A stretch of DNA of 64,000 nt from Henckelia pumila (GCF_033568475.1 NC_133121.1:26519374-26583373), one strand, 5' to 3'; shown: positions 23,195-34,507, numbered from the stretch's first letter. Notes: generated by a model not told the origin, from the letters alone. Numbers and translations: made by a program.

Positions 23195-23205
23195 TGGTAT
23201 CAGAG
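23195..23205 (+). other. Gyp-B primer binding site, initiator tRNA-Met
   Basis: TGGTATCAGAG lies five bases after the LTR end. This is the usual site for initiator-Met-primed plant elements. Confidence 0.88.
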
Positions 23206-23520
23206 AGTTAAGATCTTGGACTAAATTTAGAAAAGAGTGGGGTAGATCGAGTCCGCTTGAATTGGCTTCTCGCATGTGTTTGAGTTATTTAATTGATTTA
23301 TTAAATACGATGCGAGCATGCTTTACTGATTGAGAATTATTTTAATTACATGATTATGTGATTTAAATTTTAAAGTATGAAATTACTTGAGATATCAATT
23401 GATGGTTTCTGGATCGAATGCGAATATTCTCGAAGTGGTGCTATTATTCATAGAAGGTTTTGAACCTTATGGAACTATGGGAATTGGATTATCTGTGTCC
23501 TAACCTTTGATTATCAGATT

Positions 23521-24660
23521 ATGGGTCCTCGAAGAGTGCTGAATAGGAAACCACCGCCAGTTGTTACTCCGAATGAGAATCCGCCTATGAACACTCCTCC
23601 GAACGAACAGGGCAGTACAGTAACAGATCAGATGGATGCAACAGCTACGCCTATGGAGACCTTACTGAAGAGGTTCCAATCTTTCCGACCCCTGATTTTG
23701 AAGGGTATGGAAAATCCAGTTGACTGCGAGAGTTGGTTGGACGACATAGACCAGGTTTTTGATTCTCTCGATTATTATGATGACCGCAGAATCAGGCTAG
23801 TTATTCATCAATTATGAGGAGTTGCGAAGAACTGGTGGATCGCAACAAGGAGGTCTTTTGAGAATCGAGGTACAGCTATTGATTGGAATCTTTTTAAATC
23901 TGAGTTCTTTAAACGGTTCTTTCCAGTTTCGTACCGAAAGGATAAGGGTGCCAAGTTCGCAAATTTGAAGCAAGGAAACTTAAATATCGAGGATTATGTT
24001 GCCAAGTTTGACAGCTTGTTGAGGTTTGCACCTCACATTGCCGAAAACGAAGAAGCTAAAGCTGATCAATTCATCAATGGCTTGAATCCTGATATCTTCA
24101 CTCTGGTGAATACTGGAAGGCCCAATAACTTTGTTGATGCTATGGATCAGGCCAAGGGAGCTGAGGCAGGGCTGATGAGGCAGAGAGGGAATCAGGTTGC
24201 ATCTTAGCAGCAACAGAGACAGTTTCAAAACCAACCGTCTCAATATCAGAATCAACCTCAGAGATCCGAGGGTGGTAGTAGTGGAGGCAACATAAAGGAT
24301 TACTACCGACCGAAGGGAAAACAGTTTAAGAAATCAGGTAGCATTTCTTCGAGTTCGGGTGGCTCGAATTAGTTTAGTTCTGGACAGGGTTCAGGCTCCT
24401 CTAAAGCTTCTTGTAACAAGTGTGGAGGTCGTCACTCCAGCGACCAGTGTAGAGCAATTTTTGGGAATTGCTACATCTGTCAGTAGACGGGACATTATTC
24501 TAGACTTTGTCCCCAAAGAGGCTCGGAGCAAGCTCAGAGTGGAAATACTTATAGAAAATCTGCACCACCTCAGAGGCAAGCGAATGCAATTCACTCTTTC
24601 TAGCCCCAACAATAGAATCGTCAAGGAGGTAAACAGAACTTGAACCAACCTCCTCGACAG
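23521..24660 (+). pseudogene. Gyp-B gag, six in-frame stops
   Basis: The ATG at 23521 (MGPRRVLNRKPPPVV) opens a gag frame with the capsid core (DCESWLDDIDQVFDSLDY, VAKNWWIATRRSF, SYRKDKGAKFANLKQGNLN, QFINGLNPDIF) and a zinc knuckle region (CNKCGGRHSSDQC, then CYICQ-stop-TGHYSRLC). Stops lie at 23815, 24205, 24370, 24484, 24601 and 24613. Each falls where the family has Arg or Gln, consistent with CGA-to-TGA or CAG-to-TAG. There is no frameshift in gag, and the frame continues directly into pol. The protein is the virus-like particle component. Confidence 0.93.
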
Positions 24661-27600
24661 CAGGCGAGAGTTTTTGCTCTAAATGAGGATCAGGCTCAGG
24701 CAGCATCTGATGATGTGATTGTAGGTAACTGTACAATCTTTGGTTATCCTGCTTATATTTTGATAGATATGGGTGCGACTCACTCTTTCATATCAGAGAA
24801 ATTTGTATTGAAGCATGCCTTACCTTTTGAGCCATTACCTGTTGTGGTTTCTGTTACTTCACCTTTGGGTGGAGGAATTGTTTCGAGGAATTTTGTTAGG
24901 AATTGTGAATTGAGTAGTGAAGGGAATTTGTTAGAGTTCGACTGTATTATACTTGGTTTGTCTGACTTTGACTGCATAGTTGGTATAGATGTTTTGACTG
25001 AGTACAGGGTTACAGTGGATTGTTTTCATAAAGTAGTCCATTTTAGACCAGAAATGACAGATGAGTGGAGATTCTTTGGTAAGGGTTCTCGATCAAGAAT
25101 TCCTTTGATTTCTGTTTTGTCTATGACTAGACTGTTGCAGAGAGGAGCAAAGGGTTTTCTAATCTATGCAGTGGATGTTTTGAAGTCTAGCCCAGTGTTG
25201 ACTGACATACCAGTGGTTAGAGAGTTTCCTGATGTGTTCTCGGATGAGATTCCAGGATTAACGCCTATTCGTGAGATTGAATTTGGCATCGAACGGACGT
25301 CAGGTACTCAGCCAATTTCTAAAGCTCCGTATAGAATGGCTCCAATTGAATTGAAGGAATTGAAGGATCTGTTGGAGGAATTGATTGCCAAGCGATACAT
25401 TCGACCTAGTGTATCGCCTTGGGGTGCTCCTGTTCTGTTTGTTAGAAAGAAAGATGGCTCTATGCATCTCTGCATTGACTACCGCCAACTGAACCAGGCG
25501 ACAGTTAAGAACAGGTATCCTTTACCTCGTATAGATGATCTTTTTATCAATTGCAGGGTTCGTGTATTTATTCGAAGATAGATTTGAGGTCTGGGTATCA
25601 TCAGGTGAGAGTGCGAGAAGAGGATGTTCCTAAGACTGCGTTTAGGACGAGGTATGGTCATTTTGAATTTCTCGTCATGCCGTTCGGTTTGACTAATGCC
25701 CCAGCAGTTTTTATGGGGTTGATGAACCGAATATTTCAGCGCTTTCTAGATGAGTTTGTTATTATTTTCATTGACGATATCCTGATCTATTCAAAGAGAC
25801 ATGCTGATCATGCAGAGCATTTGATGATTGTTTTGCAAATTTTGAGAACTAAACAGTTGTTTGCCAAAATGTCTAAGTGCTAGTTTTGGTTGGACCGAGT
25901 CGTTTTTCTTGGTCACATTATCTCTGGAGATGGGATTTCTGTTGATCCCAGCAATATCAAGGCAGTTATGAACTGGCGTAGGCCGACCTCTGTTCCTAAA
26001 ATTTGAAGTTTTATGAGTTTAGCGGGTTACTATCGCAGATTTATTCAGGGTTTCTCTTCTATTGCGAAGCCAATTACCCAGCTGACTCATAAAAACGCGC
26101 CTTTTGTTTGTACTGAAGAGTGTGAGATCAGTTTCATTGAGTTGAAGAAGAGATTGACTAGCGCTCCGATACTTTCTATTCCATCAGGTTCTGGAGGTTT
26201 TACGGTGTATTGCGATGCTTCCCATTCTGGTCTTGGATGTATTCTTATGCAGAGGAAGCACGTGATAGCGTATGCGTCGAGGCAGTTGAAACCGCACGAG
26301 ACTCGCTATCCAGTTCATGATCTTGAACTCGCCGCTATTGTTTTTGCCTTGAAGATCTGGCGTCACTATCTGTACGGTGAGTCTTTTGAGATCTTTTCTG
26401 ATCATAAGAGTCTTAAGTACTTATTTTCACAGTCTGAGTTGAATATGAGACAGAGAAGATGGCTAGATTTATTGAAGGACTTTAACTGCGAGATTAAGTA
26501 TTACCCGGGAAAGTCGAACGCAGCTGCTAATGCTTTGAGTCGCAAACTTTGTTCCTTATCTCTTTCGACCATCGGTGTGTCTCGTTTGATTGACGACTGT
26601 AGCAAATCTGGGTTGGAGTTTGAATCAGATAGGAGTCCTATCAGAGTTTGTGCTATCCAGGCCGAGCCAGAACTGTTTGTGTCGATCAGAGAAGCACAGA
26701 AATCCGATGAGAGTATTCAGCATTCGATAGAGAAGGTGAGATCTGGACACCAGTATGAGTTTCAGGTCAGTGATGATGTTTTATTTGTGAATAACCGTAT
26801 TGTTGTGCCTGATATTTTTGAGATGAGACAACGTATTCTACGAGAGGCACATTGCAGTCGGTTCAGTGTTCATCCAGAAGGCCGAAAGATGTATAACGAC
26901 CTGAAGAGTCAGTTTTGGTGAAAGAAGATGAAGAGTGATGTTGCGAGGTTTGTATCCCGTTGTTTGAACTGCCAGCAGGTAAAGGCCAAGAGAAAGAGGC
27001 TGGGTGGTCTTATTCACAGTTTATCTGTTCCGGAATGAAAGTGGGATCATATCTCGATGGATTTCGTCACGAAACTACCCCGTTCTTTTCGAGGATGCGA
27101 TGCCATTTGGGTAGTGATTGACCGTTTGACGAAGTCTGCTTGTTTTATTCCGTATCGGATGACATATCGTCATGATCAGATGGCCGAGTTGTATGTCAGA
27201 GAGATTTTCAGATTGCACGGTGTGCCAAGATCGATTGTTTCAGACCGAGATCCTCGGTTTACTTCTCATTTCAGGCATAGTTTACAGGAGGCTCTTGGTA
27301 CTCGTTTGCACTTTAGTACCGCATACCATCCTCAGACCGACGGTCAATCAAAGCGGACGATTCAGACTCTGGAGGATATGCTTCGAGCAGTAGTGCTTGA
27401 TTTTGGCACTAGTTGGCAGGATTCGTTGCCTCTTGTGGAGTTTTCGTACAACGACAGTTTCCAGACGAGTATAGGAATGGCACCATTTGAAGCGTTGTAC
27501 GGAAAGAAGTGCAGATCTCCTCTGTACTGGGATGAGATGTCTGAGTCCCCCGACTTGGGACCAGATATGATTCGTGATATGGCTGAGCAGGTGAAGATTA

Positions 27601-28097
27601 TCCGATTGAGAATGAAGACTGCTCAGAACCGACAAGCAAAGTATGCGAATATACGTCGCAGACCTCTATCTTTCGATCAGGGAGACCCAGTATTCTTGAA
27701 GATTTCTCCATTTAGAGGTACTGTTAGATTTGGAAAGAGAGGGAAGTTGTCACCGAGATTCATCGGTCCGTATGAGATTTTACAGAAGATAGGCGATCTA
27801 GCCTACAGATTAGCACTTCCTCCTTCTTTATCTAGTATTCATGACGTATTTCACGTCTCGATATTGAGTAAATATCATCCAGATCCATCTCATGTCCTTC
27901 AACCCGATGAACCTGAACTCGATGAAACTCTGATTTATTTCGAGAGACCAATTCAGATCCTTGACAGAAAGGAGAAACAGCTCAGAACCAAATCGATTCA
28001 TTTGGTGAAAGTTCAGTGGAGTCGTCACGGAGTTGAAGAAGCGACTTGGGAGACAGAATCTGATATGAGACAGAGATTCCCTGACTTATTTATTTGA
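24661..28097 (+). pseudogene. Gyp-B pol: protease, RT, RNase H, integrase, chromodomain
   Basis: Pol is in the gag frame until a one-base loss near 25549 (the family has LFDQLQGS), then in one other frame to the end. Protease: [10 protein letters not shown] at 24760-24789, where Met replaces Thr/Ser of the active site. [14 protein letters not shown] and FIDDILIYS (about 25770). RNase [13 protein letters not shown] and [20 protein letters not shown]. Integrase: MDFVTKLPRSF (27058 on), SDRDPRF, and DGQSKRTIQ, where the catalytic Glu is Lys (codon 27351-27353). Chromodomain remnant: KVQWSRHGVEEATWETESDM. Stops are at 25881, 26004, 26919 and 27036. Two of the changed active-site codons are also C-to-T or G-to-A. 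Confidence 0.94.
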
Positions 28098-28180
28098 CGT
28101 GAGTCCTTAATTTTATTCTTGAATTCTTATTTCTTTCTTATGAGTTGATATTACTGATTTCGAGGACGAAATTTATTTTT

Positions 28181-28193
28181 AGAGGGGGAGAAT
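28181..28193 (+). other. Gyp-B polypurine tract
   Basis: AGAGGGGGAGAAT lies directly before the 3' LTR and serves as plus-strand primer. Confidence 0.88.
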
Positions 28194-30213
28194 TGTAACT
28201 CCCCGTTTTTATCTTAATTGACTTTAATTGAGATAATCAGTGATTTTAGAATTAGAGAGCCGACTTTTTATTGATCAGGGACTATTTTGTATTTTTTGGA
28301 AATTTTAGGGACTAAAATGCAAATATGGAGTTTTATATAATATCTAGACTCTTTTTGACTTGGTCATTAACTCTACCTTCTTCCCCATCTCGTGTTCCCT
28401 CCATTGAAGACGCCATTTGAGTTCTTCGAGCTTTCAGATTTCAGTTTCCGGTCGATCCGTCCATTGGAAATTATTTCTGAAGGCAGTTTAGCGATCACAG
28501 CAACGAGAGCTTTGTTCTATCGTAAGTTTCTCTCCGATCAGATATGTTTTATTTTTCGAATGTAGTTGGAATTTGATTCTTTTCGGGTATGATGTTCTTG
28601 AGATTATTCTTATCGTTTATTCTAAGACGAAATTTAAATAGAGCGTCGTTCGGAATTGTTATGATTTTTAGAAGAATATTTCGAAATGTTGGGATTTGAG
28701 ATGTGTTGGATTTGAGTTTGAATGTTTGAATGATGATTGATATGAGTTGTTTGGATTGATATTATGTTGTCTGCGTTTCCGGTTTATCAGAATATAGCCG
28801 TTAAGCTATCAGTTTGAGTTTCGGGATATCGTTTCTATTGATTTGATTATACCAAGTTTGATGAGGTTTTGATATCGATATTGATCTTGTGACATCTTCT
28901 GTTAGATTGATTCGAAGTCCTTGGAGTTGCGAGATTGCAGCTTCGATCAGTTTGGAATATTTGAGCCGGTATAGTATCGATTTTTTACTTATCGATCAAA
29001 GATCTTGAATAGTTATTGAATGGAGTATTGTTGTTTTACATATTGAAGATTGTGAAACGACGAGAATGTATAAGACGACTTTGGAATGGAATAGGACGAT
29101 TAACTCGATTTCGGATTGAATCGAGTGTCCTAAAAGAAATCACATACTTGCATGTTTATATGCTTATTTGAACTTATGATTGAATTGATATTTGAGTGCA
29201 TGAGATTTCATATGCATTCATATTGAACCGATTGATTATTCATTTTGAATTATACGATCTGGAGATTATAGTTGAGTGGCCTTTGTTGGCGATTTACTAT
29301 AAGTGTCGATTAACTCACTATAATGCCCTAGAGTCTAGAGGATTAAAATATACCTCGTCCACCTCGAAAGGGGAGTTCGGTGTGATTGTTGGATATTTTA
29401 ACCTCGGGATCCCAAACCGAAGAAAGAAAGAAAGAAGAATTCCTTTAGATTATCTGAGTCTGTTAATCCAGAAGTTTTAAAGTCATGCATATCATTTTAT
29501 TCCGCGGTGAAATGAATTACTTGAAGTTTATGTGGAATTTAATTATATATCATGTTTTGATATATTATGTGATATTGTATGCTAGTCTCTTTTACTGGGA
29601 ATTGTATTCTCACCGAATTATCCGGTTGTTGTCTTTGTTTGTATGTGTACTTGGCAACAGGTGGGGCAGGACCGAGTCAGAGGCAGCATGGCTAGATGGT
29701 TGAGAGGATAGAGTGAGGCTTGGATGTTAGGAGTCGTTTATGTATTCGAACTCCTTTTTGTTTTTGAATAAGTTCGGGCTAGATGGATTTTATGCATGTT
29801 ATATTTTGAGGATTGTATAACTTTATAACTTATCCTTTTGTATCTTGTTGAATGGGATATTATGTTATTGTGGTTTGATTTGAGATTGTTTTGGAAGTAG
29901 AAAACCAGATTTTTTTTTTGGTACAGAGCATCTCGCTCGATTGGTTGAATCTTACCGTTCGAGCGAGCACCCCTGTACCGAGGCAGAGAGTTGGGCATTT
30001 CTTGTCTGCTCGATCGGTAAGATTTTGCCGATCGAGCGAAAGCCTTTTATTTTCCTGGCAGAGTCTTGGATTATTTTGGCCGCTCGATCGTTAAGATCTT
30101 ACCGATCGAGCGAGCACCCCTTTTAAAAAAATTATTTCCTTAATACTTTTGTTTAATTGCGTTGATCAATTTGCATTATCCTAAGATTAGTTGATTAGAA
30201 TCGAGGCCTCACA
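28194..30213 (+). repeat. Gyp-B 3' LTR
   Basis: It runs from TGTAACTCCCCG to GGCCTCACA and matches the 5' LTR throughout with scattered differences. The three palindromes recur at 29932-29967, 30008-30038 and 30081-30113, with some arm positions now mismatched. Confidence 0.94.
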
Positions 30214-30218
30214 ATCTC

Positions 30219-31010
30219 TCTCACTGGTGGCAAGCCTGGAATCTCCTCCGGAAACACATCGGGAAATTCATGGACTACGGGTATCTCCTAGATGTCTTGT
30301 CCCTCCAAGGATGCATCGATGGCGTAGATAAGGTAGCCTTTCCCGCCAGACTGTAAAGCACACCGGGCTTTCAGAACAGAAACCACTGGCATCGGGGGTC
30401 GCGCTCTCTCACCATAGAAATACCATGCCTCGCCATCCTCAGGAAAAAATTGAACAATCCTCTGATTGCAATCCACTATCGCTCTGTAGGTAGTCAAGAG
30501 ATAAATCCCAATAATGCAGTCGAAATCTTCCATAGCTAGGATCATCAGGTTAGCACTAAGCTAATGCCCCTCGAAATCCAAAGAGCAACCAACCACTAAA
30601 CTCTTAGCTAAAATCTCGCTACCCATAGGATTAGAAACCACAAACAACACGTCTAGAGGAACAAACAGCAATATATACCTCTTAGCAAAACGTGCTGAGA
30701 TGAATGAGTGTGACACACCCGTATCAATCAAAGCATATGCAGGAAAACCCTATAAACTACAGGTACCTGCAATCCTACGGTCACTGTCTGCCTCCGCCTG
30801 CTTCTGGTTCAGTGCAAAGACTTGCCCCTGAACACATGGCCATAGAGAAGAATGACCTCTGTCTATCGTTGTGATGGATGCGACTGTTGGCGCTGCTGAT
30901 GAGAAGGCTGCCGCTAATACTGCAGCTGTGGCTGTTGTACTGACGTTTGGGATCCTCCAGAACCACTAGCTCCCCCCATAAGATTAGGACAATATCTTAT
31001 CATGTGTCCC
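30219..31010 (-). pseudogene. Gyp-A protease region
   Basis: The minus strand reads, from right to left, a degraded linker after the gag knuckle, then ALIDTGVSHSFISARFAKRY (retropepsin active site D-T-G), then MEDFDCIIGIYLLTTYRAIV and the run-up to RT ending [19 protein letters not shown] at 30219. A TAG near 30288 stands where the family has Gln. It continues in frame at 21167 beyond Gyp-B. The protease would mature the Gyp-A polyprotein; this copy is not expressed as a whole. Confidence 0.88.
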
Positions 31011-31012
31011 TC

Positions 31013-31857
31013 CTATCCAGACTGAAAACACGCTCCAGTCGATCGAGTACACGGGCCTGGTGGATGCTTATGCCTACACTGACGACAACGGCTCATCCCC
31101 TGGCTACCGAAACGATGCACTCCGCCAGATCCAAAAGAAGAAGAAGAAGAACTGCCTCCCTGCTTCTTGAAAGACTGACCCCTCGGACCCAAAGAACTAA
31201 TCGGTCTGGATCCGGAAGAAATCATAGACCTGTTCCTCCGAAGACTGTCCTCAGCCTGATGAAAACGGTTCACCAAAACCTCATAGGTCATGTCGCTCCC
31301 AACAGCAACCATCTGATGAATATCAGGGTTCAGACCCTGAATAAAATGATCATACTTGGCCACAGAACTCTCAGCAATATGTGGACAATAAGGTAGAAGA
31401 TCAAAGAACTTTTGTCGATACTCCTCAATAATCATCGTCCCTTGTCGCAATCCAAGCAACTCATTAGCTTTCGCCTGACGAAGGGCTGGAGGAAAATACA
31501 ATCTCTGGAAAGCAGTATGAAACTCAGTCCAAGTAGCTGCTCCTCTTGCTGCTATAAACGGTGCGGAAGTAGATCTCCACCACTTCCTCGCTCGTCCCTC
31601 TAGCAAAAAACCAAGAGTCTCCATCTTTTCCGCATCTGTGAAACGGAACTCTCTGAAGCAATGCTCTATCCTCTCTAGCCAATCCTCAGCAGCCTCTAGG
31701 ATCTCGCCTCCTGCTAATGGCTTAGGGCTCACTTGCATAAATCTATGCATGCTGACTCGCATCCGATCCTCACGATGCCCACGGCGATGTCGACGACCGT
31801 TCCTCCATCCCAACAGCCATCACCTCCACTATTGTGGCTCTCATCATAATCTGCCAT
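31013..31857 (-). pseudogene. Gyp-A gag, frameshifted
   Basis: An ATG at 31857 (MADYDESHNSGGDGCW) leads into a gag whose main body is in another frame: HRFMQVSPKPLAGGEILEAA, EGRARKWWRSTSAPFI, FPPALRQAKANELLGLRQG, HFIQGLNPDIHQMVAVG. A serine/glycine-rich stretch follows. The zinc knuckle region reads CRQCRHKHPPGPC, then GACFQSG-stop-EGHMIRYC. The second Cys of the second knuckle is now Ser and the next codon is TAG, so the protein ends there. One frameshift is near 31,800. Start choice rests on position after the primer site. Confidence 0.88.
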
Positions 31858-31916
31858 CTGTAAATTAATAACAGATAATGTATTAATCCGCTTTGCTTAA
31901 TTCCCAATATCAATGC

Positions 31917-31928
31917 GCTCTGATACCA
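31917..31928 (-). other. Gyp-A primer binding site, initiator tRNA-Met
   Basis: The minus strand reads TGGTATCAGAGC, five bases from the LTR boundary. Confidence 0.88.
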
Positions 31929-33010
31929 ATAAATGTAGTGACCCTACCCGAATCCACTACCTAATCAGAGTTAAATAGCGCATGCATTAATATTAAAAGG
32001 GTGAATAGAGAAATAATTAAAAATACAACAAATCCGATCGGCAGAATACAACCGACGATAACAAAAGTGTATAAATACTCTTATACAACCAAATCAAAAG
32101 TCTTAGGGTAACAAGCCCTACCGCTAAACTTTCGCTGCAACAGGTAACAACCTCAACCTGCTGCGAGTCACTTGGACCGTCCAGCCTCAAACCTGCCCCG
32201 CCACAAGGTATCCCAAAAACACCAACATAGGGGCGTGAGCGACAATGCTCAATACGAAAGCAATGATATATAAACTAATATGTAGCAAGCAAATGACTTT
32301 AAAATATTGGGTAAAACGGTCTACTTAGGGCGCCATGAATACACAGTACCGTGCTAAGAGAGCGACTCCGTGGGGTACTCGTGTATTCCCCTATCCACTA
32401 TAGCGTCTACTCCACCGTCGTGGTCGCTCCTAGTGATAGCAAAACCAGGGGCTGAGCCTCCCCAGAAACAAATCCATAAGGAGTAACTCATCACCGATGG
32501 AAACTGTCATGACTTGCATCATACCAGATGCAGTCCAATGTAAAAACATGCATGTACTAAAGTCGTAAAACATGGTAAAACATATAGCACATACTCATGC
32601 AACATATAATCATATATATCATGCCGGCTATCTCGGTCAGTACTTATGTACCTCTAACACTGCAGGAAAATCCTAGCACCACTGGTCTAGATCCCACGCC
32701 TACAAATCTTCTCTACTGCGACTACAATTCAAATGCCCATGCATCATTTATTAAGCTCTAAAAGCCTTAACTAAGTTATTCCATACTCCTAAATATTTTT
32801 AGGAAACCAAAGCTATAACTGCGTTCGTCGTCAGCCCTTTGCTGTCGATTGTCTCAAAACTAGGCCACTGCTCTGCTATGATGCCTGGATCGCTATGCCA
32901 CTTCCGGAATCCCAATAGGACTCCTAGAATTCCCTAGATCTAAGTTAGAAGGCTAAGGAATCGAGAGAGAAGATGGGAAAGGTGCGAGTAAAAATGAAGT
33001 TCGGGCCCTC

Positions 33011-33019
33011 TATTTATAG
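33011..33019 (-). promoter_or_regulatory. Gyp-A LTR TATA box
   Basis: The minus strand reads CTATAAATA, followed downstream by GAGGGC. The first hairpin of the array at 33026 starts seven bases upstream in sense. Confidence 0.75.
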
Positions 33020-33025
33020 ACAACG

Positions 33026-33202
33026 TTCGGACCATCCGAACAAGATCGGAGCGTCCGATCCCGACTTTGGGTCATCCAAAGCCCCATAAATGAGTCAGCC
33101 ATGATGTCACCTTGCTGACATAATCAATGAAGTATGCCCTAGCCATGATTGGACCGTCCGAACCTGCCGACGGATTGTCCGAACACGATCGGAGCCTCCG
33201 AA
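33026..33202. repeat. TTCGGA-NNN-TCCGAA hairpin array in Gyp-A U3
   Basis: Copies are TTCGGACCATCCGAA (33026-33040), ATCGGAGCGTCCGAT (33045-33059), CTTTGGGTCATCCAAAG (33065-33081), a pair near 33149-33184 and ATCGGAGCCTCCGAA (33188-33202). The design, six-base arms with a three-base centre just upstream of CTATAAATA, is the same as in the Cop-B LTR. Confidence 0.88.
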
Positions 33203-33301
33203 CTCCACTTCAAAGCATTCGATCTGCGCTGGCCCAATTTTCTTTCTTTTTCTTAATTATTCCCTTAATTACTTCATTGGGTTACGGGTTACTACAATGG
33301 T

Positions 33302-33620
33302 AGCCATATATTGGAACTTCTCAAGCGTGACTTTATCATATGACCTAGTGCGAGCAAGAAGATTTTTGGCCATGATGTTGGCGAACATTCTGTAGGGTCC
33401 CTTGATATGCTGTTTGAGGGCTGGGATCTCTATAGGTGCATCATCCAGAGAAAACTCCAAGTCCCAGTGTGACGCATTGCCGTCTGGAAGTTCTGAGCAT
33501 TTTTCCAAACCCTTGGTGGGCAGGCTAAAAGCATCTCCGAAGGATTGTTGATCGAAGGAGTAATTGCTTCCATTGATGGTGCAAAATATCTTCCCATGAA
33601 CAAATCAGGACGCAGCTACA
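33302..33620 (-). pseudogene. Truncated plant retroelement accessory ORF
   Basis: The minus strand reads VHGKIFCTINGSNYSFDQQ, then FGDAFSLPTKGLEKC, a WDLEFSLDDAPIEIPALK stretch and YDKVTLEKFQYMATIV. It is then cut by the Gyp-A LTR. It resembles the plant-mobile/putative plant transposon protein type of ORF (compare VRGKLVPFDKSTINSLYEMP in Ath-A). A TGA lies just upstream of VHGK, so the N-terminal part is broken or in another frame. A TATATAA on the minus strand near 33685-33692 lies about 100 bases upstream of it. Which element it belonged to is unclear; the 3' end of Ath-B is possible. Confidence 0.5.
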
Positions 33621-33713
33621 ATTGCGACAGAAGAAAATATGAGTCATGATGATGAGTGAAAGCGAGAGATACATGGAGCAACTTATATAGAGGAGGATAA
33701 AAGCACCGTTCAA

Positions 33714-34041
33714 AACCTTTCATTAAGGCAGGCATGTAGAAGGGCGAGAGACTAACTCATGGTATAAGATAGATGGATGGTTAAGGGAACTGTTTTGCAA
33801 ACAAGCAATAGAGAATATAATTAATGAGAAGGCTCCATTGTGAATTTTTCATGGTTATCTTTTTTTCATTATTACATAATTAATGTTTTTTATCAATTAT
33901 TTATTTGTGTAACTCTTCAATTAATTTATTTATTTAAAAATAATATCTTGCACTATTTCAAATAAAAAATAAAAATACATTAATTTTTTAAAAATATTTT
34001 TTTACGATATTTTATTATTTATATAATTCACACATGAGTGA
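33714..34041. other. AT-rich sequence without recognised content
   Basis: No ORF, LTR end or known motif is visible. It separates the accessory ORF fragment from the truncated integrase of Ath-B. It could be the 3' part of Ath-B, an upstream region of the accessory ORF, or filler DNA. Confidence 0.6.
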
Positions 34042-34066
34042 AATAATAATAATAATAATAATAATA

Positions 34067-34098
<32 letters not shown>
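34042..34098. repeat. (AAT)n-(ATT)n inverted microsatellite
   Basis: A run of AAT units passes straight into ATT units, so the whole tract is a large self-complementary sequence. It lies exactly where integrase coding of Ath-B stops being readable. Confidence 0.95.
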
Positions 34099-34507
34099 CC
34101 AATTGGCATCTTGTACGCGGTTTTGTAGGCTCACATAGCATCATCTAATCGCAAGCTTCAGTCCTTCCTTGTCGGATTCACTATTTTTTTCTAGGATAGA
34201 TTTGATCTCTCCATTCGAAACTTCAGCTTGACCATTTGATTGTGGATGATATGCAGTGGAGATCTTGTGAGTCACATGGTACTTTTTCAGCAAACTAGCC
34301 ACAGTTCGGTTGAAAAAATGTGTTCCTCTATCACTGATGATGGCTCTTGGAATCCCAAACCTAGAGAAAATATTATGCTTAATAAACTCTGCAATCACTT
34401 TTGAATCGTCAGTACGGGTGGCCTTAGCTTCCACCCATTTTGAGACATAATCCACATCAAGTAATATATAAATAAATCCAAAGGAACTAGGGAAAGGTCC
34501 CATGAAG
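34099..34507 (-). pseudogene. Ath-B integrase, distal piece
   Basis: From 34507 it reads [50 protein letters not shown] and [20 protein letters not shown], the integrase core of an Athila-type element with its second Asp and Glu present. Near 34150 a frameshift is needed to reach RLDDAM-stop-AYKTAYKMPIG, where the stop is TGA in place of the conserved Trp codon. The sequence then runs into the microsatellite and the rest of integrase is missing. Confidence 0.9.

Larger units (their letters stand above)
21168..30213 (+). mobile_element. Gyp-B: complete chromovirus-type Ty3/gypsy element
   Basis: The LTRs (21168-23189 and 28194-30213) are flanked by the duplication ATCTC (21163-21167 and 30214-30218). 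It has an initiator-Met primer site, one long gag-pol frame, a polypurine tract and a chromodomain-like C-terminus. It resembles the Tekay/Del group by gag style, long LTRs and chromodomain; the exact clade is not proven. The LTRs differ by several percent by eye, so it is older than Ath-A or Cop-C. It inserted into the protease-RT junction of Gyp-A. Confidence 0.95.
31934..33296 (-). repeat. Gyp-A 5' LTR
   Basis: On the plus strand it starts TGTAGTGACCC next to the primer site and ends GGGTTACTACA, giving 1363 bases with TG/CA ends. The minus-strand TATA box is at 33011-33019. The right flank ATGGT (33297-33301) is the candidate target duplication; the partner LTR is not in the window. It cuts the accessory ORF fragment at 33302. 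Confidence 0.88.
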
